From: Hippopus hippopus | Taxonomy: Eukaryota > Mollusca > Bivalvia > Cardiida > Cardiidae | Direction: 5' to 3' | Length of the DNA: 64,000 bases | Assembly (NCBI GenBank): GCA_946811185.2 | Contig: OX328107.1 | Span: 25,565,587-25,629,586 of the forward strand | The notes under the pieces: model-generated | Database searches by the model: none | The model's input: only the letters and a program-made list of their open reading frames with translations | Told to the model about the DNA's origin: nothing | Shown: positions 55,801 through 64,000 of the stretch, piece by piece | Layout of the letters: each line of letters opens with the position of its first letter | Position numbering within the stretch: position 1 is the stretch's first letter | Program-made: the position numbers and the translations under genes

Positions 55801-58800
55801 TATGTCCAACATAGACACATACATGTAATTTGTTTATAAGGAAAACAATTAATATCACAAAAAACAATTTGATTCTTAAAATAAGTTGTAAAAAACAATT
55901 AAAAGAGTAGAACTAGGTTGTATAAAACAACTTAGGTCAATTTCTTATCTGGAGCTCTGTTCCACTGTTAGTGCTATTTGTGTTCGTTTGATTTAACGGT
56001 TTGAGGTTCTTATTTATCATTTGTCCACCCATTTTATTGCTTTTATTCTTATATCTCTTGACCTGATGACAAACATTTACACTTGTCATTTCTAAAAGCA
56101 TTTTCAGATCACCACTGAAGGATTAATCTAAATTTGGGTAGAAAACATTGTGGAAAAAAGGAGAAAATGCTGTTAACCAGCATTTTCTCCTCCTCCAATA
56201 TTATTTTACATTTATATCTTTTCCAAGACAAATTCTATCATTTGAGTCACATTTACTATGTTGTCTATAAATGCTTACAATTTAAGCAAGTCAAAATATT
56301 TTTTATCAGGTAAAGAGTTAATGGTCTATTGCTGGGGCCTGCCAGAGTTTAAGCCTATTTACCGGTAATATATTTGGCTCCTGTGGCAAACACTCTGACC
56401 TCAAGGCCACCACAGCAGTTCAGTTTTATTTTTTAGATGGTTTTCTAACTTTGTTTTCAAAACTATTTCCCCAGTACAGTGGTCAATATTTGAACCAGTT
56501 TAAGACATGGAGGGATTTTTTTTTCTCCAATTTAAAACTACTTTAGGTGAGCCCAAACAAAGCCCTAAATATGGTGGATTTCAGCAATTCTATGCTTCAA
56601 ATGAGGAATCCTTAGGATTGAGCCATCTTCTGTGAAAAGGGCTTTAAATTAATGCGTATGCAAAAATTATTGACTAAGGTCAGCCTGCCAAGTCTGCACA
56701 GGATGACCTTGGTGGAAACTTTTTGCTATTGGTCAATTTTGTCAAAGGACCAGTCTACCTCCAGATTCAGTTGGTTGTTAGACACTATTCATCCGAAGTT
56801 ATGTGACGACTTGCTTGATATAATACATCAGGAAGATGCATTAAATCCTTTTTTGCCGGAGTATGGTTCAGTTCTAGTGTCCAGGCAGCCTGGTTTGTGA
56901 TACATTTGCCAGAAGGCACAAGTTGTAAAGCTGGAGGCAGATAATGCACTTGTCCCTGTACTCTATTTTTACTTACTTTAACCTGTGTAACTCTTCAGTA
57001 AGAGAGTAACTTCTGAACACGTTTACAAATTTTACATCTTTCTTTGATCTATTGTTTCTCAAGCTATTTTCTACCTCTACTATCCACCTGCAATCAGAGA
57101 GAGAAAAAACATTTTAGAACAAAAGTAAGCTATTCAAGATTTTTAAAAATAATTATTATATCACCAAGCTTCAAACTGATCTATCACTCAATTAAGTAAG
57201 CCAATAGCTGGTAAATAATCAGTAAAGAAGAAAGCCAAAAGTAAGGAAACACATTTTTCAGTGGTATTTCCTTAATGGGCTGTGCATATGTAGCCTCTTT
57301 AGACAGGTAAAGATTTTCTACCAGAGTTTTTCCAGGGCTTGTTGGAACGTCACATGATTAATAGCATTTCAAGGATTGGTATCAAAGTGCCTTTCACAAC
57401 TATAATTGCCTTTGCAACCAGTGTAAATCAAGATCAGACTGCACAAAATGTTCAGTCTGATCTGTGATCTACACTGTCCACTTTGCTGAGACATTCCATA
57501 CAATAGCAACCTTGAATTTGTTATCATTTGGGTCTCATTTCTAGACTGAAAGTACCTCCTGGGTTTATTTCATACTGCTAGGGTTAATAATGAAAATTTC
57601 ACATACAGAAGTTCCAAAAGTAAATTCTCCTAAAATTTCAGCTAGTATAATTAAGCAGCATTTTCTTTTTTTTTCTCTCAATCTTTCCAAAGGCCATCTT
57701 TCTCTAGATATGAGTCTGCAAAACATCAAATTGTTTGGTAAAGGGCAACAAGACTTTTTCATTTAGCATTTACTGTGCGATAAAAGATCTAAAGCAATAG
57801 CACAAAAAGCTGGATCAATAGGTTCAAGTACATGTATTTTGAAGTCAGCAGAGTTGTCAAAAACAATAAAAAAAAAAAATGTATTTTCACAGACATGCAA
57901 CATGATACTCATAAACCATGCACAAAGACAGGTACAATAACCAATACTGCATGGAAAACTGTGAATACCGCCTGCATTTATGCATACTCCAATGGAAGAT
58001 ATAGCTAGTGAGAAATTTCAGTATTGCAGTTGGTACATGGTACCAGCTTAAAGGCCCACTAGCTGCCAAATTAAACAATTCAGGGTTCAAATTGCAGACA
58101 AATTTAATTCATACCATTTAAAAATATGAATATTATTACAAGTCTGATTATTTGTTAAGTGCAATTTGTCAAAGTTCCAGTGGCTGGTAGAAAAATGTAT
58201 TGTAAAACTAGAACAAAAATTGCCAACTGTATTTCATATCTTCTGCAGCAATGACAAGGAATAGATTTCTCTTTGAAAACAAGATGACAAATGGAGCAAC
58301 TTGTAATATTCTATTAACCCTAAGTGCCAAATAAGAAAAACAGGTGAACTGTGAATAATTTCATGGCTAAAAAAAGACCTATATACTTTTACTTTAAAGC
58401 ATTTTTTTTGGTAGAATAGCTTGCCAAAGAACAAAGTGCAGATCCACCATCAGCTTTCAATGTCTGCAAAAGTAGCTCCACTTGTGATAGGCACTCTAAA
58501 TATTAATTAACTCTTCACCAAACAATCTCTTGTTTTGATGAGCCTTAGAAGGAGAACAAAGCATTGTAACCCCCTATAAATTACAGTGAAAGCCGGAATT
58601 GAATTGATTGATTGACTGATTGATTGATTGGTTGGTTGGTTGGCTGGTTGGTTGATTGATTGGCATTTTATGCCAGTTTCAACATCATTTCAGTCATGTC
58701 ACAGCAACAACTCAAATACTCATTTATGTCACAGGTTTCACCACTACTAGGCTGAGCCTCTAAAATGTCTTGCCCAAGGACACTCCCACTAGAAGTCCAG

Positions 58801-61575
58801 AAATAGATGAATAAGTGAGTTATTGTCATAATTTAACTGATATACTGTTTAACTCTTAAATACATTTTAGACTTGTCCAAACTGAAAAACTGAAAGCATT
58901 TCATTTGTAGAGGAAAAAAATTTGTAGAGGAAAAAATAAATGTTACTCTCTCTCTCTCGGGGGGGGAAAGGAGGAGGAGGAGAGGAAAAAACATTGAGAA
59001 AAAAGGAACCAGCATTTTCTCTCTTTCCCATATTGTAATCAAAAGTCTGTTTATTTTGTTTTTGTTAGGGTTGTTAAAACGTGGAATTTTTTGGTAAAGG
59101 GATAAAAAGGCATTAACCATCAGTGAAACACACTTACATGATATTTTGAGAATTAGTCAATTCCTGCTCTTTGAGTGTTGATGTCTAATACATGTTCCTT
59201 TGTCAACAGTACAAGTTAGCTCAAACTATCTATAAATCCCAATAAGCACTTTTTTGATAGTGGGTTTGGGTGATAGACTTATACTTACTTATCTAGTTGG
59301 TCATTGATAAATCTAGGTTCTTTACACAGAGGCATGTCTAGTGCATGGAATTTGGCAAGTTTCTGTGCTATCATGCTGGACAACCTTGGATCGGATAATT
59401 CTTTTGTTGAAAGACATCTAGTCTAAGCAATTATAAAAAAGTAAAAACTTATGTATAAAAGCTACATACATATCGGCAGACAGAAATGATGTTTTATAAG
59501 AAAACACCAGTTTAAATGGTTTTCTGCCAAGCATTACTCATAGAGAGCCACAATTGTCCCATAAACTTATACTGTAGAAATTCAAAGGGGATGCATGTTT
59601 TTTTCCAAAATAAGTGAGAAAAACACACTAATGACTTATCCTCAAATAAATTTGAAAGGGACCAAGTTGTACCCAGCAGGTGCATTAAGATTGGACATAT
59701 CTACCGGTATTGATGCAATGGGATGGTGCCCCAAAGTTCCTACCTGTGCGGGAGACTGGCTACATTGGTTTCATGTAAAATACTCTTGCTCAAATTTCCT
59801 ATATTTTCTTACTTTCATTATACAGATAAACTTATACATGTATATATTCAAAATTGTAGTCATCAATACTCTGCTAGACTAAAGACATGAAATAAGAGTA
59901 GAAAGATTGCAATTTCATAGTTATTTTGCTAAAAATATGTTAAAGTGACAGGCAATGTGGATCCAAGATCTGACTGCACATTCTGTGCAGTCTGACCTTT
60001 ATTTACACTGTCTGCAAAAAGCACCATTAGGTTTGCTAAAGGCTCTAAGAGTTTATATATATTTCTTCAGATGTCTGTAACACCTTATCTTCTGCAGACT
60101 CTCTTTTTTTGTCTTGCAGCACACCAATCTTAAAAACACTGTTGCAAAAAAGCTTGTAATAAACATTTTCCTCATTTGCAACAAAGATTTCATATTGTAT
60201 TTAATAATAGTATGAAATTATGTTCTTAAATATCAAGACAATTGACATTAAACATAGCAGCTACCATTGATGTTATTAACAGTGAGTTCAAAATATCAAT
60301 CTTTGTCTGACTGAAAAATATTATGAAATATTTTGCATCAAATATGTGAAGTAAAATGTCATCTTTTTCATACCTTGTCTTTCATCCTCTAATACCTTTA
60401 CCAAACAAACCTAAGTTTTAACAATCCTAAGAAGAGCTGCACTTTGAAAACATTCTTGGAAAAGGGGAAAATGCTTGTAACCAGCATTTTCACATTTACC
60501 CACAATGTTTTCTACTCTTTCAAAGATACTTTCCATCATTTGAGCCACATTTAAATCATTGTCTTTCATACTTCGGACAAGTCGAAAATTTAGTTGAAGT
60601 GTTAAAGGGTTAAAATATCTTGAAACCATCAGTAGCAAATGACTATAAAAATATTGGAGATAAAAGGAGAAACTGATCCTTATTCATAACTTCTCCATTT
60701 GGTACGATGTTTTCTTAATAGCTCCTTCTACAAGTCCCATCTTCTATTTTCAATCCTGTAGTTTCAGAGCCTTCTTCACCAACCAAAAGAAATTCAATTG
60801 TAATTCTAAAATCTAGGACTAACCATCTGCTTGGCTGTTACATAAAGCCAATCATATAGCTAATCTTGAATTCACCAGTTAAAACAATATTTAAGCCTTT
60901 ACAACACAATCTTTAGTTTTAACGGCATTGAAAAGGAAGGCTTCTGAAAACATTCTGGGAAAAGGAGAAAATGCTGGTAGCCAGCATTTTCTCCTTTTCC
61001 CACAATAGTGGTTTAATTGGTAGAGTTAAAATTGTTGTCCAGAGCAGTGGGTGGGTTGCAACAGCAGACAGCACTGAATAGAGGAAATATCATTATTGAT
61101 TTTCTTCAACAGAATAATCCCCATTCACTTTGTACTAGATATTCTCTACAGCAACAGGGTGGAAATATACTGTTGCAAGAAAATATATTTATATCATGAT
61201 GCTGGTTTTCAGCCTTTTCCTTTTTCAGCAACTTTTCCAAAAGCCTAATCTTGCAGGATTGTTAAAACATGTATGATCATTTGGTACAGTGTTGATATAC
61301 AACTGACAAATCCTTAACAAACAAATAAAAAAAAAAATAACTTTTTACATACTGGAATGAATTCTTCAATTCTGCCCCTTGAATTCATGCCATATAACTT
61401 TGGTCCCAGACCTTTCTCTGACATGAGGGCAAATATCACAGAATTTTGGACAAGAAAACTGCTTGATGTTGCTATGTCACCATATATTCGTAACAATACT
61501 TTTCGAGGCTGGTTGTCTGGAATTGACACATCCTCAGACAAGGAACAAATATATAAATAGTTGGTAAGACCTCCA
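49800..61575 (-). CDS. CHKA/CHKB-like: Choline/ethanolamine kinase (5' end not found)
   Basis: Eight exons, read right to left: 61353-61575, 59289-59422, 56977-57087, 54262-54320, 53233-53317, 51633-51741, 50711-50878 and 49800-49877, with all junction phases agreeing, give 322 codons including the stop. Seen in order: GGLTNYLYICSL, RKVLLRIYG (ATP-binding N-lobe strand), GPKLYGMNSRGRIEEFIP, AQKLAKFHALDMPLCKEPRF, the Brenner phosphotransferase motif FSHNDLQEGN, the choline kinase motif IDWEYCSYNYRGYDFGNHF, and FALVSHFLWGIWGILQN. Function: ATP-dependent phosphorylation of choline (and/or ethanolamine), the first step of the Kennedy route to phosphatidylcholine, in the cytosol. Catalytic Asp residues of HND and IDWE are present. 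Missing is the N-terminal segment that contains the WC-EFL block in vertebrates. Choline and ethanolamine preference cannot be told from the sequence. Confidence 0.95.
49959..50365. mobile_element. Family A MITE and a second abutting fragment
   Basis: 49959-50185 is a good copy (TTAACCCTTCACCAAACAAT to TTTGGTAGAGTTAA). 50186-50365 is a shorter, worn copy that begins at the shared TTAA. In the last intron of the kinase. Confidence 0.78.
50366..50710. repeat. About 124-bp direct duplication
   Basis: ACAATCATTTACTGAACAGG (50440) recurs as ACAATCATTTACTGAATAGG (50558), followed in both by AAGTCAAT and ACCTA-ATCC. No gene. Confidence 0.65.
50711..50878 (-). CDS. CHKA/CHKB-like: Choline kinase exon
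   Basis: Encodes TNFFRSYLNASGEEVTDKLL and YREANIFALVSHFLWGIWGI, then STISFGFM. The A-SHFLWG-W block is a hallmark of the C-lobe. Confidence 0.95.
50903..51132. mobile_element. Family A MITE
   Basis: TTAACCCTTTACCACACAAT to CGGTGAAGAGTTAA; centre AATGCTTTTAACCAGCATT. Starts about 25 bases from a kinase exon. Confidence 0.82.
51296..51525. mobile_element. Family C palindromic repeat copy
   Basis: GGTTTAATGTATCTTTATAA to TTTTGCAGATGCATTAAACT, with CCTTGGACATGCAG and CCAGCCTGCATGGACTGACC inside. The two ends are themselves complementary (TTTAATGTATC / GATGCATTAAA). Confidence 0.78.
51633..51741 (-). CDS. CHKA/CHKB-like: Choline kinase exon
   Basis: Encodes RGYDFGNHFLEWCIDYSVTE and PYFSYTRENYPTRLQQ, matching human RGFDIGNHFCEW. 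Donor CAA|GTAAGT. Confidence 0.95.
51766..53010. mobile_element. Run of four family A MITE copies
   Basis: About 51766-51990 (worn), 52155-52350 (AATCCTAGTTACCCGCATTT), 52459-52688 (centre AATGCTGGATACCAGCATT) and 52785-53010 (AATGCTGGTTACCAGCATT). They fill most of one kinase intron, head-to-tail in mixed orientation. Confidence 0.75.
53233..53317 (-). CDS. CHKA/CHKB-like: Choline kinase exon with metal-binding IDWEY
   Basis: Acceptor TTACTTCAG; encodes NILYKESCSDPDQKLTVIDW and EYCSYNY. The Asp of IDWE is the Mg-binding residue (DFG equivalent). Donor ATAG|GTAATA. Confidence 0.95.
53405..54185. mobile_element. Family C copy and family A copies
   Basis: 53405-53590 family C (CAATGCATCTGCAAAAAGTA, GTGCAGGTTGACCTTGGTC). 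53630-53745 right half of a family A copy. 53810-53955 worn. 53966-54184 family A with AATGCTGGTTTAAGCATT. Confidence 0.65.
54262..54320 (-). CDS. CHKA/CHKB-like: Choline kinase exon with Brenner motif
   Basis: A 59-base exon encoding KILKSVQSPTVFSHNDLQEG. His-Asn-Asp is the catalytic loop; the Asp is the presumed base. The Gly codon is completed in the next exon. Too short to stand out as an open frame by itself. Confidence 0.95.
54522..54748. mobile_element. Family A MITE
   Basis: TTAACCCTTTACAACACAAT to CTTGGTACTGAGTTA; centre AATGTTGGTAACCAGCATT. Confidence 0.8.
54922..55959. mobile_element. 1.04-kb element with CAGAGCTCCAGATAAG ends
   Basis: First 16 bases CAGAGCTCCAGATAAG and last 16 are exact complements; TTCCAC flanks both sides (54916-54921, 55960-55965). 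Inside is a GC-richer block (55080-55320) with ATGGCGAAACAGCTGATTGC followed by a donor-like GGGGTAGGTTA, possibly the remnant first exon of a lost transposase. A worn family A copy lies at 55685-55920. Confidence 0.82.
56063..56860. mobile_element. Family A copy and family C copy
   Basis: 56063-56321 family A (AATGCTGTTAACCAGCATTT). 56555-56860 family C (AAGGTCAGCCTGCCAAGTCT, TCAAAGGACCAG, GATGCATTAAATCC). In a kinase intron. Confidence 0.7.
56977..57087 (-). CDS. CHKA/CHKB-like: Choline kinase exon
   Basis: Encodes WIVEVENSLRNNRSKKDVKF and VFRSYSLTEELHRL, the variable helical insert between lobes. Acceptor GATTGCAG, donor TAAA|GTAAGT. Confidence 0.9.
57345..57595. mobile_element. Family B palindromic MITE
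   Basis: AAAGTGCCTTTCACAACTAT, centre GATCAGACTGCACAAAATGT / TCAGTCTGATCTG, right end CATACTGCTAGGGTTAA. Left end eroded. Confidence 0.75.
57596..58560. other. Kinase intron sequence, mostly unassigned
   Basis: A worn family A stretch lies near 57640-57745 (AGCATTTTCTTTTTTTT, TTGTTTGGTAAAGGGC). The rest has no recognised element or coding signal. Confidence 0.45.
58596..58815 (-). repeat. (GATT)n/(GGTT)n microsatellite plus minus-strand SINE tail
   Basis: 58596-58662 is GATTGATTGGTTGGTT-type. 58663-58815 is the complement of the SINE tail (CATCATTTCAGTCATGTCAC, TCTTGCCCAAGGACACTC). The tetramer run may be the SINE 3' tail itself. Confidence 0.72.
58845..59105. mobile_element. Family A MITE, rearranged
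   Basis: Right end TTTTGGTAAAGGGATAA and ACATTTTAGACTTGTCCAAA are kept. The centre is replaced by CTCTCTCTCTC and GGGGGGGG plus GGAGGAGGA simple sequence. Confidence 0.65.
59289..59422 (-). CDS. CHKA/CHKB-like: Choline kinase exon
   Basis: Encodes TRCLSTKELSDPRLSSMIAQ and KLAKFHALDMPLCKEPRF. Matches the human block IAEKMATFHGM-MP--KEP. Donor ATAA|GTAAGT, phase 2. Confidence 0.94.
59423..60390. other. Kinase intron sequence, mostly unassigned
   Basis: A family B-like hairpin occurs at 59955-60000 (ATCTGACTGCACATTCTG, GCAGTCTGACC). A 95-codon frame at 59595-59882 has no recognised features. Confidence 0.45.
60391..60613. mobile_element. Family A MITE
   Basis: ACCTTTACCAAACAAACCTA to GTGTTAAAGGGTTAA; centre AATGCTTGTAACCAGCATT. 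Confidence 0.75.
60890..61030. mobile_element. Family A MITE, right half lost
   Basis: AAAACATTCTGGGAAAAGGA, AATGCTGGTAGCCAGCATT and TCCTTTTCCCACAATAG, then an abrupt switch to GTGGTTTAATTGGTAGAG. Confidence 0.7.
61353..61575 (-). CDS. CHKA/CHKB-like: Choline kinase exon, N-lobe
   Basis: Acceptor TTTATTGCAG; first full codons GGLTNYLYICSLSEDVSI, then RKVLLRIYGDIATSSSFLVQ and FALMSEKGLGPKLYGM. It enters with one base needed from two, so an upstream coding exon must exist. Donor CCA|GTATGT, phase 0. Confidence 0.95.
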
Positions 61576-61920
61576 CTGCAATAAAAAGAAGGAAGAAACT
61601 GAGTGCATGTACAGAGCTAAACAGAAAAGGGAGTTGTCTTGTATTCAAAAGTTAACTGTTGTAAACCATCCAAACTGAAAAGGGAATTGTCTTGTATTCA
61701 AAAGTTAACTGTTGTTAACCCATCCAAACTGAAAGTAATGCAGATGACAAATTAGGAGTGGCTCCAATGGTGGACTTTGCCTTTGATTAGGCAGAAAACA
61801 TTGCGGGTAAAGGAGAAAATGTTGGTTACCAGCATTTTTTCCTTTTCCCCACAATATTTTCAAAAGGCTCCTTTCACAGGGTCATATTCGGGAATGTGTG
61901 AAAAGGGTTAACTAAGCAAG
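61576..61920. repeat. 53-bp duplication and family A MITE
   Basis: AATTGTCTTGTATTCAAAAG-type text occurs twice (about 61632 and 61685). 61740-61910 is family A with AATGTTGGTTACCAGCATT and ends AAAAGGGTTAA. Confidence 0.7.
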
Positions 61921-62236
61921 CAAACTCTTCACTTAAGCTTTTGTTATTAGTGCTGTCTGACTAGCAAAACAACAATGTTATTTTGGAATTAAAACTTTAG
62001 CTTGAACTGTTTACTAGATGATAAGATGACACTTGTCAAAATTGAGAGCATTACCAGAGGACAAATTGAATGTGGCTAAAACAATACAATTCATCAATGA
62101 AAGTCTGACCTTGGATCTAAACTGTCTGATAAGGAGATATTTTTCCTAAAAAAACCTTTTTGAAATACATGTAGCAATATTTGGGTTTTTACCATTGGCT
62201 TGAAAGTTTTGTTTAACTTAACTAGCAGGTTAAGTG

Positions 62237-62455
62237 TTAACCCTTTTAGTGCCTTTCACAACTATAGTAACTGTTGCCTTTGTTGCCAATGTAGATCAAG
62301 ATTAGGCTGCACAAAATGTGCAGCCTGATCTTTGATCTGTACTGTCTACTTTGCTTAAACACTCTAGACTAGAGCAACACTGAAGTTGTGATTATATTGG
62401 TCTTATTTCTATACAGAAAATATATCTTGGGTTTTTTCAGCACTTTAAGGGTTAA
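62237..62455. mobile_element. Family B MITE, reference copy
   Basis: TTAACCCTTTTAGTGCCTTT to CAGCACTTTAAGGGTTAA, with the hairpin AGGCTGCACAAAATGTGCAG / CCTGATCTTTGATCTGTACT. The CCCTTT-TTAA ends match family A, so both may use one transposase type. Confidence 0.83.
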
Positions 62456-63160
62456 CTTTTCACAATGTTTTCTGATTTGCTAGCTTGGCATTTGAAATAT
62501 CAGACAAATGTCAGACAATGTACGAATCCAAGGTTAGATAGCACTTTCAGATCCTTTTGACCCTAATTTACTGTGTCTGTACTCTGCAGAAACACACAAT
62601 ATGTAAAACTTTTGTATGGCCATTTTACATGGCAACATTACATTAGCATTAAATGAATTTTTCATTACCTACTTTTTATGAAACAACACATGATGCTATG
62701 TCTACAAAAAGCAAAAGGTTTAAACCTTTACAAAAGACAAAATTTTTTACTCATTCATAGTGAAGGCATCTCCAGACACAAAAAAATGTAACTAAAATGA
62801 TGGAAGTTACTACTTGAAAATGATAGAAGAAGCTAGTTACCAGCATTTTCATGTATTTCCACAATGTTTTCAAAGACTTTTTTCTTCAGGGTTGTTGTGG
62901 CACGTGATCGTTTTGAACCGATTCAAATTGAAAGCATTCCATCCAAGCAACATCAATGTTATTAACCCTTTACCAAACAATCTTGTGCTTTTACAAACCA
63001 GACGTAAAAAGCTTTTGAAAATTTTGTGGAAAAGGGGGAAAATGCTGTAAACAGCTTTTTTGTCTTTTCCGACAATGTTTCCTACCCTTTAAAAGATATG
63101 TATCATTACTCAAGCCACACTAAATTTGTCGTCTGTAAGTGCATTGAAATTGAAAAAGTC
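62456..63160. other. Worn family A copies, no gene
   Basis: Fragments at about 62725-62960 and 62962-63150 (AACCCTTTACCAAACAATCT, AATGCTGTAAACAGCTTTTT). No kinase exon with the expected Trp-Cys block was found here. Confidence 0.55.
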
Positions 63161-63388
63161 TTAACTCTTTAGCACATGGCAAAATTACGACTTTTCCAAA
63201 TTGAAAGCATTTGCAGACAACAAAATAATTGTGACTCATAAATAGAAATTCACCTTTAAACAGGCAAAAAACATTGTGGAAAAAGGAGAAAATGCTGGTT
63301 ACCAGCATTTTCTCCTTTTCCTACAATGTTTTCAAAAGCCCTTTTCCTCAGGGTCGTTAAAAGTCGGAATTGTGTGGTGAAGGCTTAA
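63161..63388. mobile_element. Family A MITE
   Basis: TTAACTCTTTAGCACATGGC to GTGTGGTGAAGGCTTAA; perfect centre AATGCTGGTTACCAGCATT. Confidence 0.83.
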
Positions 63389-64000
63389 ATTTTTTCTTTT
63401 GGTAGAGTTAAACATACATGCTTTGTTTGTTTGCAGTCGACCTTTGTGGTAGTACAGATAACTGTCCCCAAAGGGGATGTTACTTTTTGACTGGTTGCTT
63501 CTGGGTACAGACGATCAAGACAAAATCAGTTGAAAGCTCCGCACAGATTTTGTGCCAAAGTTTGAACACTCATAATTTCGCAAATAGAGCACAAAACTAG
63601 GATTTATGCATACCTGTTGCTTGCATATTTAATAACCCTTCATTTGACATACAAATATTTTCAATTTAAACGCTGAACATAAGAGAAAACCGTGCATTTC
63701 ATCTGTTACTCAAGTTGTTTACGTTCCTGAAAACACTCAAAATGGCCGCAATGCACGATAAATTTCGTCAGTGTTTATTCCGAGATTTACATATTATAAA
63801 CGACTTCTTCAAGCTCTTTAAATAATGAAAGGTTTAATAATTTGTCTTTGGTAATGTTTGTAACTAAAAGTTAGTTGCACTTTGCTGCAATACAGATTAA
63901 ACAAACGAAAAGTCACTATACCGCTCCATCTTTGCTACCAGAAAATTCACGATGCACTTGAGACAGTACGGTGCACAGTAAATGTCCAAATGTGAAAAAA
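63389..64000. other. Unassigned right edge, possible promoter or leader of the kinase
   Basis: A donor-like CAG|GTATGC on the minus strand at about 63613 and a YY1-like GCGGCCATTTTGAG (minus) at about 63740-63753 fit a promoter or leader exon. No kinase coding was found, and a 27-codon plus frame (MAAMHDKFRQ, from 63743) is not recognised. Confidence 0.35.

Noticed and set aside
63418..63600. Cys-rich 60-codon plus-strand frame after an acceptor-like TTTGCAG
   Set aside because: No family recognised, no partner exon and no start context; it lies between a MITE and the likely kinase promoter.

Overview
The window looks like gene-poor, transposon-rich nuclear DNA of a bivalve mollusc (mollusc assignment inferred). 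It is AT-rich, its genes have many short exons with GT/AG introns, and the introns and spacers are packed with short inverted-repeat elements and with long tandem-repeat elements whose ends read like GCTCACCTGAGC and GGGCCATGATGGCCC, a repeat style I associate with bivalve genomes. Three protein-coding genes can be reconstructed exon by exon, with matching splice phases throughout. | Positions 1-8919, minus strand: a radical-SAM gene of the ArsS / radical-SAM-SeCys (DUF3641-type) family. Eight exons keep one open frame of 505 codons. This then meets an in-frame TGA (13..11) at the place where the family has its near-terminal conserved Cys/Sec after GSS, and the frame stays open to the window edge. 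It is probably a selenoprotein whose 3' end and SECIS element lie off the left edge. | Positions 24966-36129, plus strand: a complete nine-exon TADA3 (ADA3) gene, the adaptor of the SAGA/ATAC histone acetyltransferase modules, about 442 residues. A 3.3-kb pair of tandem-repeat arrays begins about 30 bases after its stop codon. | Positions 49800-61575, minus strand: eight exons of a choline/ethanolamine kinase, from the N-lobe (RKVLLRIYG) to the stop. The most N-terminal exon(s) were not found and are probably to the right of the window. | Positions 9100-24900 hold no recognisable conserved gene. They are a mosaic of repeats: a 145-bp-period array, a tandem repeat carrying CRE palindromes, a 4.66-kb element with perfect 20-bp inverted ends, two nested fold-back elements (the inner one made of ACGTGCGCACGT-like palindromes with an 8-bp target duplication), a GTTCGTCC inverted-repeat element, and a 1.0-kb element with an 8-bp target duplication. 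| Across the window, and especially in the introns of the kinase, there are about 45 copies of one palindromic MITE of about 230 bp. It has TTAA-CCCTTTACCA type ends and a hairpin centre (AATGCTGGTTACCAGCATT), which suggests a piggyBac-like non-autonomous family. Many copies are nested or interrupted, so relative ages can be read directly. The three genes are not functionally linked in any way I can see.
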